This document shows, in pieces, positions 8,380 through 17,542 of a DNA stretch of 64,000 bases; position 1 is the stretch's first letter; each line of letters starts with the position of its first letter. Source of the stretch: Janthinobacterium saanense (GTDB lineage Bacteria > Pseudomonadota > Gammaproteobacteria > Burkholderiales > Burkholderiaceae_D); contig NZ_JACHCI010000028.1 of assembly GCF_014200675.1 (NCBI RefSeq), forward strand, positions 1 to 64,000, in the 5' to 3' direction. The position numbers and the translations under genes were made by a program. The notes beneath the pieces were generated by a model. The model was not told where the DNA came from. It did no database searches and worked only from the letters and a program-made list of their open reading frames with translations.

Positions 8380-9216
8380 ATGAATATCACTATCAATGCC
8401 GTGCTGCAGGCGTATATCGATCCGCTCACCGACAGCGAATACGCGGCGCTCGAACGCAGCCTGCTGAACGAAGGATGCCGCGACGCGCTGGTGCTGTGGA
8501 ATGAGGTGCTGATCGACGGGCATAATCGCTACGCCATCTGCCGCAAGCACGACATTCCCTTCAAGACCATCCAGAATACCAGCTTCGAATCGATCGACGA
8601 CGTGATGCTGTGGATGATAGACAATCACCTGGCGCGGCGCAGCGTGTCGGACTTCCAGCGCGGCGTGCTGGCCTTGCGCAAGAAGGAAATCGTCGCCGCG
8701 CGCAGCCCGGTGCCCGTGAACGCCGTCGATACGGCTGAGGGCGAAAGCCTGCCGAAACCGGCCATGAGCACGCGTGAAGAAGTGGCCAAGGCGGCGCGCC
8801 TGAGCAGCAACCAGATCAGCCAGATTGAGAAAATCCAGAAGGCGGCCACGCCGGAACTGGTGGAAGCGGTCCGTTCGGGCACGATTTCCATCAACGCGGC
8901 AGCTACCGTGGCGTCCTTGCCGCAGGCCGAGCAGGTGGCGGCGGTTGCCGGTGGCAAGAAGCTGCTGCGCCAGGCAGCCAAGGAAATCCGCGAACAGCGC
9001 GCGGCGACGCGTCCGCCACGTGAGCCGAAAGTCCATGTATCGCAGGATACGCCAGAAACGGGCAATGAGCCGTGGGCAGAGAGTGCGGCACAAGCGCCTT
9101 CCGAAGTGGAGCGCCTGCGCGGCGAGATCGCCAGCCTGAAACAGCGTTACGTGCAGCTGCAGGCGGAAAATGCGGAACTGAACCAGCGCATCGCAGCGCT
9201 GATCGACGCTTCCTGA
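8380..9216 (+). CDS. orphan ParB/Spo0J-like DNA-binding protein
   Basis: 278 residues starting at the ATG at 8380 after AGAGGA. Residues about 10-80 form a ParB-N-like domain: '..LTDSEYAALERSLLNEGCRDALVLWNEVLIDGHNRYAICRKHDIPF', with the 'DGHNR' motif where ParB proteins have 'GERR' (nucleotide-binding pocket). A helix-turn-helix region lies near 130-180 ('TREEVAKAARLSSNQISQIEKI'). A C-terminal coiled coil from about 240 could dimerise. No parA or parS-like repeat is nearby, so a role in chromosome segregation is unlikely. Such orphans usually come from phages or plasmids or act as regulators. Confidence 0.75.
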   Translation: MNITINAVLQAYIDPLTDSEYAALERSLLNEGCRDALVLWNEVLIDGHNRYAICRKHDIPFKTIQNTSFESIDDVMLWMIDNHLARRSVSDFQRGVLALRKKEIVAARSPVPVNAVDTAEGESLPKPAMSTREEVAKAARLSSNQISQIEKIQKAATPELVEAVRSGTISINAAATVASLPQAEQVAAVAGGKKLLRQAAKEIREQRAATRPPREPKVHVSQDTPETGNEPWAESAAQAPSEVERLRGEIASLKQRYVQLQAENAELNQRIAALIDAS

Positions 9217-9255
9217 CGATGTGATCTGATGATTTGACTTGAGAGGGAGTACTGA

Positions 9256-11463
9256 ATGCTAGCTCGCAGTGCCTTGTTTGCCGCCATCGCCTGCGGTGTT
9301 GTTGCCAGTGCCCCTGCGCTGGCCGCTCCCCCAGCTTCTGCAAGCGACATGGCGCGCTGGCAGGCGCAGGCCGCCAATGTCAGCATCGCACGCGATACCT
9401 GGGGCGTGCCGCATGTGACGGGCAAGAGCGATGCGGATGCCGTATTTGGCCTGATGTATGCGCAGGCGGAAGACGATTTTCCGCGTATCGAGCGCAATTA
9501 CATCAACGCCATGGGACGTCTGGCGGAGGTGGAGGGCGAGCAGGAACTGTATCGCGACCTGCGCATGAAGCTCTTTATCAATCCCGCGGATTTGCAGGCG
9601 CAGTACCGCGCCAGCCCGCCCTGGCTACAAAAATTGATGGCGGCGTTTGCCGCTGGCCTCAATTTTTACCTGGCCACCCACCCGCAGGTCAAGCCACGAT
9701 TGATCACGCATTTCGAGCCATGGATGGCCCTCAGTTTCAGCGAGGGCAGTATCGGTGGCGATATCGAATCGGTCGACCTGGCCCAGCTCGTATCGTTTTA
9801 TGGCCAGCAGGCCAGGCCGGCCGCCGTGGCGCTGGCCAGCGTGGAGGCCGGCCTGGACCCCGAGCCGAGCGGCTCGAACGGCTTCGCCATCGCGCCCGCC
9901 ATCACGCAGAATGGCCACGCACTGCTGATGATCAATCCGCATACCTCGTTCTACTTCCGTCCCGAAGTGCAGGTCACCAGTGGCGAAGGCTTGAACGCGT
10001 ATGGCGCCGTCACCTGGGGCCAGTTCTTTGTCTACCAGGGTTTCAATGAGCGTCTCGGCTGGATGCATACTTCGGGCGGCGGCGACGTCATCGACGAGTA
10101 CCTGGAAAGTATCGTCGACAAGGACGGCGCCTGGTTCTACCGCTATGATGGCGCCTTGCGTCCCTTGAAGGCCGTACCCATCAGCTTGCCCTACAAGCTG
10201 GCCGGCGGTGGCATGGGGACGAAAACCATCACGGTCTATTACAGCCACCACGGCCCCATCGTGCGTGCGCACGATGGTAAATGGGTGGCTGTGCGCCTGA
10301 TGAATGAACCATTGAAAGCCTTGACGCAATCGTACACGCGCACCAAGGCGCGCGACTACGCGGCGTTTTACAAGAGCATGGAGCTGCGCACCAATTCATC
10401 GAACAATACCGTGTACGCAGATGCGGATGGCAATATCGCCTATTTCCACGGCAATTTCATTCCTGTGCGCGATCCGCGCTTCAACTGGAAGCAGCCTGTC
10501 GACGGCAGCGACCCGGCCACCGAGTGGAAAGGTTTGCATACGGTGGCGCAAACCATCACCCTGTTCAATCCGAAGAATGGCTGGATACAGAACACCAATA
10601 ACTGGCCGTTTTCGGCGGCGGGCGCACATAGCCCGCGCCAGCAAGACTATCCAGCCTATATGTCCGTGTATGGCGAAAATGCACGCGGCCTGCATGCAGT
10701 GAAAGTTTTCCAGAACAAGACCGGTTTTACCCTGGACAGTCTGATCGCCGCTTCCTACGACAGCGAACTGACAGCGTTTGAATCGCTGCTGCCAGCGCTG
10801 TTCGTCGCCTGGGATGCCTTGCCAGCCGGTGATGCGCAAAAGCTGGCGCTGGCTGGCCAGATCACGCTGCTGCGGGCCTGGGACTGGCGCTATTCGCTCA
10901 CATCCACGGCCACCTCATTGGCCATATTCTGGGGCCAGGAGCTGGCGGATATGGCCGGCAAGCAGGCGCGCGAGCAGGGTACGCCGGTGGTCGATTTCAT
11001 GGCGACCGGGCAGGTCAGCGCCGGGCAGCGGCTGGCGGCATTAGCCAGCGCAGCGGATAAACTGCAGCGCGATTTCGGCAACTGGCAAACGCCGTGGGGC
11101 GAGATCAACCGCTTCCAGCGCCTGACGGGCGAGGTGGTGCAGCCGTTCGACGATGCGAAGCCCAGCTTGCCCGTGCCTTATGCGTCGGGTAACTGGGGCG
11201 CGCTGGCTGCGTTTGGGCAGAGTAGCAAGAGCACCACGCGCAGGATCTATGGCGAGCGCGGTAACAGCTTTGTCGCGGCAGTAGAGTTCGGCCCGCGCAT
11301 CAAGGCAAAAAGCCTGCTCGCGGGCGGCCAGAGCGGCGACCCCGCATCACCGCACTTCAGCGACCAGGCGGCCATGTATGCGCGCGGGCAATTCAAGGAC
11401 GTGCTGTTTTATCCGGAAGAGGTGGACCGGCACCTGGAACGCAGGTACCAGCCGGGGGAATAA
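9256..11463 (+). CDS. penicillin acylase family Ntn hydrolase (acyl-homoserine-lactone acylase-like)
   Basis: 735 residues with a signal peptide ending near residue 23 (...APALA/AP). The protein should be exported and self-cleaved into alpha and beta chains. Ser207 in 'SGSNGFAIAP' is the expected N-terminal nucleophile of the beta chain. 'RDTWGVPHVTGKSDADAVFGLMYAQAEDDF' at about 46-76 is the typical alpha-chain start. The family cleaves amide bonds of penicillins, N-acyl-homoserine lactones or cephalosporins. The substrate cannot be read from sequence, and quorum-signal degradation is one plausible role. It stands alone as a transcription unit with GAGAGGGAG before the ATG. A strong hairpin follows its stop. 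Confidence 0.85.
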   Translation: MLARSALFAAIACGVVASAPALAAPPASASDMARWQAQAANVSIARDTWGVPHVTGKSDADAVFGLMYAQAEDDFPRIERNYINAMGRLAEVEGEQELYRDLRMKLFINPADLQAQYRASPPWLQKLMAAFAAGLNFYLATHPQVKPRLITHFEPWMALSFSEGSIGGDIESVDLAQLVSFYGQQARPAAVALASVEAGLDPEPSGSNGFAIAPAITQNGHALLMINPHTSFYFRPEVQVTSGEGLNAYGAVTWGQFFVYQGFNERLGWMHTSGGGDVIDEYLESIVDKDGAWFYRYDGALRPLKAVPISLPYKLAGGGMGTKTITVYYSHHGPIVRAHDGKWVAVRLMNEPLKALTQSYTRTKARDYAAFYKSMELRTNSSNNTVYADADGNIAYFHGNFIPVRDPRFNWKQPVDGSDPATEWKGLHTVAQTITLFNPKNGWIQNTNNWPFSAAGAHSPRQQDYPAYMSVYGENARGLHAVKVFQNKTGFTLDSLIAASYDSELTAFESLLPALFVAWDALPAGDAQKLALAGQITLLRAWDWRYSLTSTATSLAIFWGQELADMAGKQAREQGTPVVDFMATGQVSAGQRLAALASAADKLQRDFGNWQTPWGEINRFQRLTGEVVQPFDDAKPSLPVPYASGNWGALAAFGQSSKSTTRRIYGERGNSFVAAVEFGPRIKAKSLLAGGQSGDPASPHFSDQAAMYARGQFKDVLFYPEEVDRHLERRYQPGE

Positions 11464-11479
11464 TCAGACCGGCGCTGTG

Positions 11480-11511
11480 CCGGATGAGCGGCGGCATGCC
11501 GCGTCATCCGG
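11480..11511. terminator. hairpin between convergent genes
   Basis: CCGGATGA (11480-11487) and TCATCCGG (11504-11511) are perfect arms, with an inner CGGC/GCCG stem. There is no T run, so termination efficiency is uncertain, but its position between the stops of two convergent genes supports that role. Confidence 0.5.
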
Positions 11512-11521
11512 TACTGCCCGT

Positions 11522-12703
11522 TTAAATCGCGTCAAGCGCCGTGCGCAGGTCGTGGCGCAGGTCTTCGATGTCTTCGATGCCGACCGACAGGCGGATCAAG
11601 CCGTCGCCGATGCCCAGCTTGGTCCGTTGTTCTGCCGGGATGCTGGCGTGCGTCATCAGGGCAGGATGCTCGATCAGGCTTTCCACGCCGCCCAGGCTTT
11701 CAGCCAGGGCAAACACTACACAGCGCTCCAGGAAGCGGCGGGCGCCGGCCAGGTCGGTGTCCAGGTCGATCGAGATGATGCCGCCGAAACCATCCATCTG
11801 GCGTTTGGCCAGCGCATGTTGCGGGTGCGATTCCAGGCCTGGATAAAACACCTTGCGTACTTCCTTTTGCTGTTCCAGCCATTGCGCCAGCGCCAAAGCG
11901 CTCTGGCAGTGGCGCTGCATGCGGATGGCCAGGGTTTTTACGCCACGCAGGGCCAGGAAGCTGTCGAACGGGCCGGCAATCGCGCCCACCGAGTTTTGCA
12001 AAAAGCCCAATTGCTCGCGCCATTCCGCCTGGCGTTCCTCGGCGCCGACGATGGCGATGCCGCCGATGATGTCCGAGTGGCCGTTCAGGTACTTGGTGGT
12101 CGAATGGACCACGATATCGAAACCGTGTTCGAGCGGACGTTGCACCAGCGGGCTGGCGAAGGTGTTGTCGGCCACGGCGATGATGCCGCGTTCGCGGCAG
12201 ATGTCGGCAATCGCACGCAGGTCGGCCAGTTTCAGCATCGGATTGGTCGGCGTTTCCACCCACACCATCTTGGTTTCCGGGCGAATCGCGGCCAGCAGGT
12301 TTTCCGGGTTCGTCAAATCGACATAGGTGAACTGATGGCCGGCCGAACGGCGGCGCACTCTTTCAAACAAACGGTAGGTGCCGCCATACATATCGTCGCC
12401 GGCGATGATGTGCGCGCCTGCGTCCAGCAATTCGAGCACGCTGGAAATGGCCGCCAGGCCGGAAGCGAAGGCAAACGCCGCGCTGCCGCCTTCGAGGTCG
12501 GCCACGCAGCGCTCCAGCGCCCAGCGCGTGGGATTGTGCGAGCGGCCGTAGTCCAGGCCCTTGTGCACGCCGGGGCTTTCCTGCACAAAGGTGGAGGTGG
12601 CGTAAATCGGCGGCATGATGGCGCCCGTCGATGGGTCAGGCGACTGGCCGGCATGGATGACGCGGGTAGCGAGGTGGCTCTTGCGGGAAGATGGATTGCT
12701 CAA
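11522..12703 (-). CDS. trans-sulfuration PLP enzyme, probable cystathionine gamma-lyase
   Basis: 393 residues of the Cys/Met metabolism PLP-dependent family. Visible signatures are 'YGRSHNPTRWALERCVADLEGG' (residues 52-73), 'FASGLAA', 'WVETPTNP' and the PLP lysine Lys204 in 'HSTTKYLNGHSD'. The gene overlaps the upstream cystathionine beta-synthase gene by four bases, so the pair should convert homocysteine and serine to cystathionine and then cysteine, 2-oxobutyrate and ammonia. Cystathionine gamma-synthases and lyases are hard to tell apart by sequence; the CBS partner argues for the lyase direction. Predicted cytoplasmic tetramer. Confidence 0.88.
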   Translation of the reverse strand: MSNPSSRKSHLATRVIHAGQSPDPSTGAIMPPIYATSTFVQESPGVHKGLDYGRSHNPTRWALERCVADLEGGSAAFAFASGLAAISSVLELLDAGAHIIAGDDMYGGTYRLFERVRRRSAGHQFTYVDLTNPENLLAAIRPETKMVWVETPTNPMLKLADLRAIADICRERGIIAVADNTFASPLVQRPLEHGFDIVVHSTTKYLNGHSDIIGGIAIVGAEERQAEWREQLGFLQNSVGAIAGPFDSFLALRGVKTLAIRMQRHCQSALALAQWLEQQKEVRKVFYPGLESHPQHALAKRQMDGFGGIISIDLDTDLAGARRFLERCVVFALAESLGGVESLIEHPALMTHASIPAEQRTKLGIGDGLIRLSVGIEDIEDLRHDLRTALDAI

Positions 12704-14091
12704 GATAGTGTCCTGCGTAAGTGGTTGAGTAGGTCGAAACGCGTGATCAGGCCATAGAATACGGCATCGTCTGCCACCACGGCAGTCAAACCGCGGTCCA
12801 GGGTGGCGCGCAAGGCGGGCAGGCCGGCGGACGGCGCCAGGGTTTCGAGCTGGGTGGTCATGGTGGCGCCCACCAGCGAAGCAAAGTGTGCGGCGTCGCC
12901 AGAGACCTGCAGCAGCAAGTCCGATTCGTCGATGATGCCCACCAGCTTGCCCTCGGCGATCACGGGCAGCTGCGCCAGGTCGCTCGAACGCATGCGGTTG
13001 AAGGCCGTGAGCAGGGTGTCGCCAGGCGCCACGCTGACCACGTCGCCTTCGTCGTAGCGGCGGCCGATCAGGTCGCGCAAGTCGCCCGATACAGCGCGTT
13101 GCAGCAAGCCCTGGTCGCGCATCCAGCCGTCGTTATAGACTTTCGACAGATAGCGCGTGCCGGTGTCGCACACGAAGGTGACGACTCTTTTTGGCGTGGT
13201 CTGTTCGCGGCAGTATTTCAGGGCGGCGGCCAGCAAGGTGCCGGTCGAGGAGCCGCCCAGGATGCCTTCGGCGCGCAGCAGGGCGCGCGCGGAATCGAAG
13301 CTTTCCTGGTCGGTGATGGTAAAGGCGCGGCGCACGCCGTCCATGTCGGCAATCGAGGGGATGAAATCTTCACCGATGCCTTCCACCGCCCACGAGCCGC
13401 TGGTGTCCGACACCTTGCCCGATTCGATGTATTCGGTAAGGATGGAGCCTTGCGGGTCGGCCAGCACGAATTCCAGCTTCGGCTGCGCCTTGCGGAAGTA
13501 GCGGGTCAGGCCCGTCAGTGTGCCTGAAGACCCGACGCCAACCACGATGGCGTCCACGTCATGGCCGCTTTGCTCCCAGATTTCGGGGCCGGTGGTGGTT
13601 TCGTGGGCCAGCGGATTGGCCGGATTGTTGAACTGGTCGGCGAAGAAGGCGCCTGGCAGTTCGCGCGCCAGGCGCGCTGCGTAATCCTGGTAATACTCGG
13701 GGTGGCCCTTGCCCACGTCCGAGCGCGTGGTGTGCACCTCTGCTCCCAGCGCCTTTAAATGCAGTACTTTTTCAGTCGACATCTTGTCGGGCACGACCAG
13801 AATCACGCGGTAGCCCTTGATGCGGCCGACTAAAGCCAAGCCGATGCCGGTATTGCCGGCCGTCGCTTCGATGATGACGCCGCCAGGCTGCAAGCGGCCA
13901 TCGGCTTCGGCTGCTTCGATGATGGACAGGCCGATGCGGTCCTTGATGGAGCCGCCCGGATTTTGCGATTCCAGTTTCAGGAATAGCTGGCACGGGCCGG
14001 TGTCGAGCCTGGTCACTTCGACCAGCGGGGTATTGCCGATCAGCTTGAATAGTGCTGCCGGTTCGGCAGGGGAGGGCATACGGTCATTCAT
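12700..14091 (-). CDS. cystathionine beta-synthase with C-terminal CBS domains
   Basis: 463 residues from the ATG at 14091, chosen because CAGGAGCC sits just upstream; another in-frame ATG lies 15 bases earlier. The N-terminal part is a PLP beta-replacement enzyme: 'SQNPGGSIKDRIGL' with the PLP lysine near residue 50, 'EATAGNTGIGLA', and 'GVGSSGTLTGL' (phosphate loop). The last ~120 residues carry two CBS motifs ('VAPGDTLLTAFNRMRSSDLAQLPVI' and a weaker second repeat), which in related enzymes bind adenosine ligands. It lacks the heme-binding N-terminus of the animal enzyme. It is the first gene of the two-gene operon with the lyase. Confidence 0.92.
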   Translation of the reverse strand: MNDRMPSPAEPAALFKLIGNTPLVEVTRLDTGPCQLFLKLESQNPGGSIKDRIGLSIIEAAEADGRLQPGGVIIEATAGNTGIGLALVGRIKGYRVILVVPDKMSTEKVLHLKALGAEVHTTRSDVGKGHPEYYQDYAARLARELPGAFFADQFNNPANPLAHETTTGPEIWEQSGHDVDAIVVGVGSSGTLTGLTRYFRKAQPKLEFVLADPQGSILTEYIESGKVSDTSGSWAVEGIGEDFIPSIADMDGVRRAFTITDQESFDSARALLRAEGILGGSSTGTLLAAALKYCREQTTPKRVVTFVCDTGTRYLSKVYNDGWMRDQGLLQRAVSGDLRDLIGRRYDEGDVVSVAPGDTLLTAFNRMRSSDLAQLPVIAEGKLVGIIDESDLLLQVSGDAAHFASLVGATMTTQLETLAPSAGLPALRATLDRGLTAVVADDAVFYGLITRFDLLNHLRRTLS

Positions 14092-14406
14092 GGTGGCTCC
14101 TGTCATCGAAACAGCCGCTCAGGATTGTGTCCCGGGCCGCTTTTCGCGCAAAAGGGCGGAGTGTAGGCGCGTCGGTAGCTTGCGCGAACGAATGTTTATG
14201 TGCTTGCTTATACATTTTGTGCATATCAACTCACAGTGGATGGGCGGGTTTCGCCGTGCCAGTATGCACCGTTTCTGAGCGCGTCGCCGCGCGGCTTGCG
14301 GCGCCTTCAGCGTGCAATTGCGCTGTCTCAAGCAGGCCATTGCCCTTTATAATCACGCCTCAAAAACGCAGTAAACAATATCCATTATTCAGACAGGGCG
14401 GCGACA
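14092..14406. other. divergent promoter region, CBS and thymidine kinase genes
   Basis: About 315 bases between divergent starts. It is AT-richer near 14190-14230 and 14340-14385. No recognised operator, RNA or coding frame is visible; I would expect two promoters here. Confidence 0.5.
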
Positions 14407-14958
14407 GTGGCAAAACTTTATTTCCGGTATTCCGCGATGAACGCGGGCAAGTCGACGGCCTTGCTGCAGGTCGCGCACAACTATGAAGAGCAGGGCCAGC
14501 AAGTACGTTTGTACACGGCCGCCATCGACAGCCGCCACGGCGTGGGCCAGGTTACATCGCGGCTGGGGCCGCAGCGCGAGGTCGATATCTTCGATGCCGA
14601 CACTGATTTCCTGGCCGAGATACCAAAAGTGGCCTGTCTGCTGATCGACGAAGCGCAATTTCTCACGACCCAACAAGTGCAGCAATTGCACCAGCTGGCG
14701 CAGGTCAAGGGCGTGCCCGTGATTTGCTACGGCTTGCGCACGGATTTCAAGGGCGAACCGTTCCCCGGCTCGGCCTACCTGCTGGCGCTGGCCGACGATA
14801 TCGAAGAGCTGAAAAATATCTGCACCTGCGGCAAGAAAGCCACCATGAATATCCGCATCGACGAGCAGGGCCGCCGCATCCGCGAAGGCGAGCAGATCAG
14901 CATAGGCGGCAACGAGGCCTATCGGCAGGCTTGCGGGCGGTGTTTTTATTCCAGATAA
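14407..14958 (+). CDS. tdk: thymidine kinase
   Basis: 183 residues with a GTG start after GGCGGCGAC. It phosphorylates thymidine to dTMP with ATP in the salvage pathway. The P-loop 'SAMNAGKST' (residues 9-17), 'LLIDEAQFL' (the DEAQ motif with the catalytic Glu), 'CYGLRTDFKGEPFPGS' (lasso region) and the four-Cys zinc site 'CTCGKK...CGRCF' are all present. These are diagnostic of bacterial type II TK. It stands alone. Confidence 0.96.
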   Translation: MAKLYFRYSAMNAGKSTALLQVAHNYEEQGQQVRLYTAAIDSRHGVGQVTSRLGPQREVDIFDADTDFLAEIPKVACLLIDEAQFLTTQQVQQLHQLAQVKGVPVICYGLRTDFKGEPFPGSAYLLALADDIEELKNICTCGKKATMNIRIDEQGRRIREGEQISIGGNEAYRQACGRCFYSR

Positions 14959-14987
14959 ATTGCTGTATTAGTTCCTCATCAAGGCGC

Positions 14988-15011
14988 CCCAGGCCCGCTG
15001 CCGGACCTGGG
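14988..15011 (+). terminator. weak hairpin after tdk
   Basis: CCCAGG (14988-14993) pairs with CCTGGG (15006-15011) just after the tdk stop. There is no clear T run. Confidence 0.35.
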
Positions 15012-15362
15012 TACTGCCTCCAGTTTCTGCCTCTTCCCTTCCCATCCTTCTCATCCACACTTTTCCGACGTCAGAAATCCAGCATGCACGACGGCCTGGA
15101 AAACTGCTTTGCATGAAACGTGCGAAATAGACCATATTTGGCCGATTCTCCTTGTTTTTGCTGCATTATTTTACGAAAAATTTACACATCGCCATGCTCT
15201 TTTTCTGATTTTTTTATACTCGAATCGCTAAGCTTTGTCTGTATTCCAGCGCGTATTTCAGCGTGTCTCAAGACAGACATGAGGAGCCTGACCAGGCACC
15301 GGGAATGCTCGGTAGAGGTCGCTAAAAAAAATTGGTTTTCAACATAAAAGGGAAGTAACAGT
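15012..15362 (+). promoter_or_regulatory. upstream region of the porin gene
   Basis: About 350 bases without a gene. It includes T-rich DNA at 15190-15220, a perfect 12-bp palindrome TGTCTCAAGACA-type element at 15264-15275, and AAGGGAAG just before the porin start. The palindrome may be an operator; no regulator is identified. Confidence 0.35.
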
Positions 15363-17066
15363 ATGGCTAAGATCAACACTGTCCGCCACCAGCTTGCATT
15401 GGCATGTGCCGGTCTCGGATTGCTTGCAATGACGGCAGCGCAGCCTGCGTTTGCGCAAGAAGCAGCTAGCAGCACGCCGGCAGCGACCGGCGGTGCGGCG
15501 GCAGGCAGTCCAGCAGGATCGGAAAACCTGTCATTTGCAGACCGGTTTGTGCATACCTACAAGGACTACCTGAACTGGAACGGCGATCCTGCGGATGCTG
15601 CGCCGACCTGGCGCAAGGGCTATCAGCCGCCGCCTGAGTCGTCGCCACCGATGCCGTTTACGGGCTGGCCGCTGGGCGGCTCCGAAACCATCGGCTACGA
15701 CAATAGCTATTACGGCGCACTGATGGATGCTATTTATAGCGGTCCGAATGGCCAGGCCTGGAAAGACAGCCGGGTCACCGTGTATGGCTGGATTAATCCG
15801 GGCATGAACCGCAGCTCCTCGCATACGGCCTACAACACGCAAAATGGCACGGGCGGCAATTTCCCGGCCGCTTATTCCTACGCGCCCAACACCGTGCAGA
15901 TGGACCAGGTTGCCTTGTATGTCGAGCGTACGCCAGATGTGGTGCAGACCGACCATTTCGACTGGGGTTTCCGTGTAGCAGCCTTGTGGGGCGCTGACGC
16001 GAAATATACCTTCTCGCGCGGCCTGTGGAGCAATCAATATACAAATTCGAATGGCAAGGTGGCCAAGAACGGCTATGACGTTCCGATGGCGTATCTGGAA
16101 GGCTATTTCCCTGGCGTCGCCGACGGCATGAACGTGCGTGTAGGCCGCTATATCTCGATACCCGATATCGAAGCCCAGCTCGCGCCGAATAACTATACCT
16201 ATAGTCACTCGCTGCTGTACACCTATGATCCCTACACGCAGGAAGGTGCAGTCGCCACCATCAAGCTGAACAAGAACTGGACTGTCCAGGGCGAAATCTC
16301 GGGCGGCAATGACGTGGCGCTCTGGTACCACCCTAAAGTGCCTGCCACGTATATCAACGGCGCTGGTGCAACGGTGGCCAATCCGAATGCGGGCCAGAAA
16401 ATCGGCGCGCAACTGACGCCTGCCGTCTGCGTGAACTGGACCTCGGACTCCGGCAATGACGCTCTGTATCCCTGCATGAACGGCGGCACGGGCATTTCCA
16501 ACAAGGGCAATTACGGCTGGAACAATGTGCAGCATGAAGTGCTGACCTGGTATCACAAGTTCAACGACAAATGGCATATATCTACCGAGGGCTGGTATAT
16601 GTATGAGAAAAATACGCCGAATATGCAGAATTCCGATGGCCAGGGCTTGTGGAACTCGTATTTTGCCGGCGCCAATTCGGTCGGTGGTCCGTTCGGCGCC
16701 ATGGGTGGCAGAGGTTGCGGTCCTAACGACGGCGTCACTTGCACCTCGAAAGAATGGGCGTTCGTGAACTACATCGTGTATCAGCCTACGGCACGCGATT
16801 TCATCACCTTGCGTTCCGAAATGCTGGACGACGTGAATGGCCAGCGCACAGGCTTCCCGACCAAGTACACGGAATTCCTGCTGGGCTGGAATCACTGGAT
16901 CGGCAAGGCGATCACGATTCGTCCAGAGATTCGTTATGAACACGCCGGCATGGCGGCCTACAACAACCCTTGCCCGGTAGCCGGCACGGCAGGCTGCGGT
17001 TCGACCGTCACCTCGGGATCGAATCACCAGTTCATGTTCGCCATGGATGCGGTGATCCACTTCTAA
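15363..17066 (+). CDS. outer-membrane beta-barrel porin, BBP2 (OmpL-like) type
   Basis: 567 residues with a signal peptide ending near residue 31 (...QPAFA/QE), then a low-complexity Ala/Gly/Ser stretch. The mature part has 'VTVYGWINPGMNRSSSH', repeated amphipathic strands, 'MDQVALYVERTPD' and 'VGRYISIPDIEAQLAPNNYTYSHSLLYTYDPYTQEG', and ends in Phe ('AMDAVIHF'), all typical of putative beta-barrel porin-2 proteins. It should form a passive diffusion channel, substrate unknown. It precedes a tripartite metal/drug efflux operon on the same strand, but a gap and a small gene lie between, so a shared operon is not certain. Confidence 0.82.
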   Translation: MAKINTVRHQLALACAGLGLLAMTAAQPAFAQEAASSTPAATGGAAAGSPAGSENLSFADRFVHTYKDYLNWNGDPADAAPTWRKGYQPPPESSPPMPFTGWPLGGSETIGYDNSYYGALMDAIYSGPNGQAWKDSRVTVYGWINPGMNRSSSHTAYNTQNGTGGNFPAAYSYAPNTVQMDQVALYVERTPDVVQTDHFDWGFRVAALWGADAKYTFSRGLWSNQYTNSNGKVAKNGYDVPMAYLEGYFPGVADGMNVRVGRYISIPDIEAQLAPNNYTYSHSLLYTYDPYTQEGAVATIKLNKNWTVQGEISGGNDVALWYHPKVPATYINGAGATVANPNAGQKIGAQLTPAVCVNWTSDSGNDALYPCMNGGTGISNKGNYGWNNVQHEVLTWYHKFNDKWHISTEGWYMYEKNTPNMQNSDGQGLWNSYFAGANSVGGPFGAMGGRGCGPNDGVTCTSKEWAFVNYIVYQPTARDFITLRSEMLDDVNGQRTGFPTKYTEFLLGWNHWIGKAITIRPEIRYEHAGMAAYNNPCPVAGTAGCGSTVTSGSNHQFMFAMDAVIHF

Positions 17067-17157
17067 ACGGACTTTCAGCATTACCTGGACGCTGGCGCAT
17101 GGTCTGTGGACTATTGCGCCAGCACATTTTTCCTGCCTGAACTTGATAGTGACTCCT

Positions 17158-17382
17158 ATGAAAAACCTCATCCTCCCCACACTGATCGCCCTTGGCTGCA
17201 TGGCCAGCGCCAGCCTGGCCCAGGCGCAGCAGCAAGACGCCCCGTCCAAGCCGGCCAAACAGCAGGCATTGCCGCTGGACCACGGCCCGCACGCACAAGT
17301 TACGCCGTGGGTCAATCAACAGAAACGGCAACAGGCGGCAGCCGCAGCAAAGGCGAAACCGGCAGCACAGGATAAAAGTTAA
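17158..17382 (+). CDS. small exported protein, function unknown
   Basis: 74 residues with a clear signal peptide (MKNLILPTLIALGCMASASLA, cleavage near residue 23). The short mature part is rich in Gln, Ala and Lys ('..QQQDAPSKPAKQQALPLDHGPHAQVTPWVNQQKRQQAAAAAKAKP..'). It lies between the porin and the efflux operon on the same strand. It may be an accessory periplasmic peptide of either. No family is recognised. A weak AAAAAG/CTTTTT hairpin follows the stop. Confidence 0.6.
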   Translation: MKNLILPTLIALGCMASASLAQAQQQDAPSKPAKQQALPLDHGPHAQVTPWVNQQKRQQAAAAAKAKPAAQDKS

Positions 17383-17542
17383 AAAGATGCCTATGGCGGC
17401 TTTTTGTTAAATCCGGAGCGCTAAAAATAGTGCCGGGCTTGCTGATAAGCCGGTGTCCTGTCGCACGCTTACGCTTGCTTTTTTCGCGCCTGCATTGCCT
17501 GGCAACTTGAGTCTTTGTTTGCATTGTCAACTTGGGTAGATC

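Noticed and set aside
11522-12703. Calling the PLP enzyme cystathionine gamma-synthase (metB)
   Set aside because: Sequence motifs are shared, but the four-base overlap with cystathionine beta-synthase favours the reverse pathway.
15531-17315. Open frame of 594 codons antisense to the porin gene
   Set aside because: The porin on the + strand is clear; the antisense product resembles no protein and contains His/Arg-rich shadow composition.
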